Assembly: GCA_964452085.1 (NCBI GenBank)
Contig: CAYVKL010000003.1
Span: forward strand, 259,128 to 323,127
Length of the DNA: 64,000 nucleotides
Direction: 5' to 3'
From: Methanobacterium sp964452085
GTDB taxonomy: Archaea; Methanobacteriota; Methanobacteria; Methanobacteriales; Methanobacteriaceae
The position numbers and the translations under genes were made by a program. Positions 63,501-64,000 of this stretch are shown piece after piece. Within the stretch, counting starts at the first letter, position 1. Every line of letters begins with the position of its first letter. The notes under the pieces are model-generated. The model ran no database searches. It was given only the letters and a program-made list of their open reading frames with translations, and was not told the origin of the DNA.

Positions 63501-64000
63501 TGGTACTAATAACAGTATAATAACACCTCGTGACCCTACCGATAACATCATAACCATCACAACCCGTGTCACCAAAGCCATGATAAGCGGTTTCACTATT
63601 CAAGGAGCAAATAACGGTAACGGTGTGCTAATACAGGGTAATGATGTCACAATTAAAAACAACAGCATTGTTGGTAATGGAAAGGGAATAAACATAGATA
63701 AAGAAATTGAAAAAATAGTCATAACCGAAAACAACATCATGGACAATAAGGTCGGGATAGATACCAGTTCTGAAGGAATTAAAATTAATTTCAACCGCAT
63801 AATACATAATGATGCCGATATATCCACTGAACTAGAAGGAATAGATGCAACTGATAACTGGTGGGGTTCAAACGATGATCCCAGCGGTAGAGTATCTGGC
63901 GGAGTAAATGTTAATCCATGGCTAGTATTAACAGTCAATACCACACCCACACTCATCAAAAAAGACGCCACATCCAACATAACCGCCGACCTAAACCACG
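60385..64000 (+). CDS. Adhesin-like surface protein, cut by window end
   Basis: At least 1205 codons, open to the last base. The signal peptide is identical to that of the third adhesin up to about residue 40, then the sequence differs (TLYVNGTSGNDTYDGTSPTW). Three beta-helix blocks are seen, each with GGAIYN-type coils and NWWGSN caps (near codons 366, 847 and 1158), separated by Ig-like domains (VTFTTDLGSVGSKTTI and VNFTTDLGSVGSPTTT). Codons from about nucleotide 62940 to 63460 are very similar to 58140-58660 of the third adhesin. The usual C-terminal Ig domains lie beyond the window. Same expected surface role. Confidence 0.85.
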   Translation, partial: MGVMGLKTMITGGNFKKSGIFFILIILLLFAVSMATLNTSNAATTLYVNGTSGNDTYDGTSPTWVNGTIGPKKTIQNGSDSVSVGGTVNIAEGNYQEHITLSKNLSLVGSGQTKTFINGTNNGRVITILSGISVNITGVTITNGSSSYGAGITNNGTLTITNSSITNNAYNHSPGTYTGEGIGIWNFDSTLNVINCTITNHSASNGAGIFSRGTLNISNSTLNGNIATSEGGAIYNAVTLTITNSTLNGNNAWRYGGAIYNSGTTTITNSTLNGNTGNQFGGAIYNTGTTTITNSTLNTNHGWMAGGAIYNTGITNITQSTLNGNHADWNGGAIYNTGTITLHFNRLVNNSPDTIRTDTSVNAENNWWGSNSDPASQFVGTVNYSPWIYMTFTANPTFILNGATSALTAIFNNVYDGSTVTAIDPASGHIPDGTGVTFTTDLGSVGSKTTIKNANNGIATATLTADEGIGAANVSAQLDNQTLNAIVAIETLYVNGATGNDTWDGSNPNHISGTIGPMKTIQTALNAIPSGGKIYVASETYNEHLTINKSLSLIGADRDTTIIDGTNNGRVIWVDDNILGDDYTVIISNFTIRNGKINETGTPFGGAIINFGALTINNCTLTGNNATYNGGAICNYNGRTLIINNSNLTGNTADGGGAIYSGSGTVTIISNSTLNANNSPSTGGAIHVDSGTTTITNSTLNANTATSGGAIFIHSGTATITNSTLNGNHALGGGAIQNAGTTTITHSTLNANTATNYGGAIQNYSGQLNIIQSTLSGNNATQYGGALYNSGTLTSTITNSTITWNHADLNGGGIFNIGQMTMHFNRVANNSAETIWTNKAINATNNWWGSNSNPSSQFAGTGTVDYSPWIYMTITANPTLILNGATSTLIASFNNAYNGSTVTPINPASGHIPDGSAVNFTTDLGSVGSPTTTKNTSNGAAIATLTADAGIGTANITAQLDSQTLTTTVGIKDTLYVNGATGNEDWNGLSPTYIGGHNGPMATIRNALEAIISDGTIIVASGTYTEDLIINRNVNIMGNGTNNSIITPRDPTDNIITITTRVTKAMISGFTIQGANNGNGVLIQGNDVTIKNNSIVGNGKGINIDKEIEKIVITENNIMDNKVGIDTSSEGIKINFNRIIHNDADISTELEGIDATDNWWGSNDDPSGRVSGGVNVNPWLVLTVNTTPTLIKKDATSNITADLNH

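Overview
The window reads as chromosomal DNA of a mesophilic methanogenic archaeon of the order Methanobacteriales, most likely Methanobacterium or a close relative. Supporting marks are a family-B DNA polymerase whose gene stops just after motif C (the split PolB known from Methanothermobacter), the archaeal fructose-1,6-bisphosphate aldolase/phosphatase, an archaeal glutamate synthase built from separate domains with an F420-hydrogenase-beta-like subunit, VAT/CDC48, archease plus RtcB, AT-rich TATA-type promoters, GGTGAT/AGGAGG ribosome binding sites, and a tandem array of very large adhesin-like surface proteins. I saw no rRNA, tRNA, CRISPR array or insertion sequence with a transposase.

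Layout. 1-14200: end of polB1, tspO, a CPBP protease, lipid and small conserved genes, a degenerate receiver protein, fbp, an isopropylmalate-dehydrogenase-family gene, a large MEDS-PAS-GAF histidine kinase, a HEAT protein and mdh. 14500-23540: a nitrogen-assimilation block, made of pdxT and a four-part glutamate synthase in one tight operon, followed by two tandem amt-glnK pairs. Each of these three transcription units carries an exact GGAA-N6-TTCC palindrome, the operator described for the methanogen repressor NrpR. 23700-41750: housekeeping genes (an Fpg/Nei glycosylase, pdxS, a TPR protein, a pterin dehydratase, a two-domain glycosyltransferase, nadA, an MTA/MTI phosphorylase, rtcB, a membrane metzincin, archease, VAT). 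41970-48020: a cell-surface block with a histidine-kinase remnant, a Pro/Glu/Thr-tailed secreted protein, DUF1616, an LCP-family protein, a polyprenyl-phosphate sugar transferase and a GT2 enzyme. 48678-64000: four adhesin-like proteins in the same orientation, the last cut by the window end.

How the parts work together. Ammonium is imported by Amt1/Amt2 under GlnK control; the adjacent GOGAT operon makes glutamate. Its electron-input subunit is an FrhB-type flavin/F420 module whose two halves are in the reverse of the usual order with ferredoxin clusters between them, so reduced F420 or ferredoxin is the likely donor. PdxT (ammonia donor for PLP synthesis) is translationally coupled to this operon while its partner PdxS lies 10 kb away. 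The sugar transferase, GT2 and LCP genes next to the adhesins suggest a locus for surface glycan and cell-wall-attached proteins.

Most notable: the permuted FrhB-like GOGAT subunit; the three shared nitrogen operators; a 453-bp promoter-plus-signal-peptide segment duplicated with one mismatch in front of two adhesin genes whose mature parts differ; an adhesin ending in a hydrolase-like domain; a receiver without its phospho-acceptor; an Fpg/Nei enzyme with half of its zinc-finger cysteines; and two genes that appear to lack a canonical start codon.
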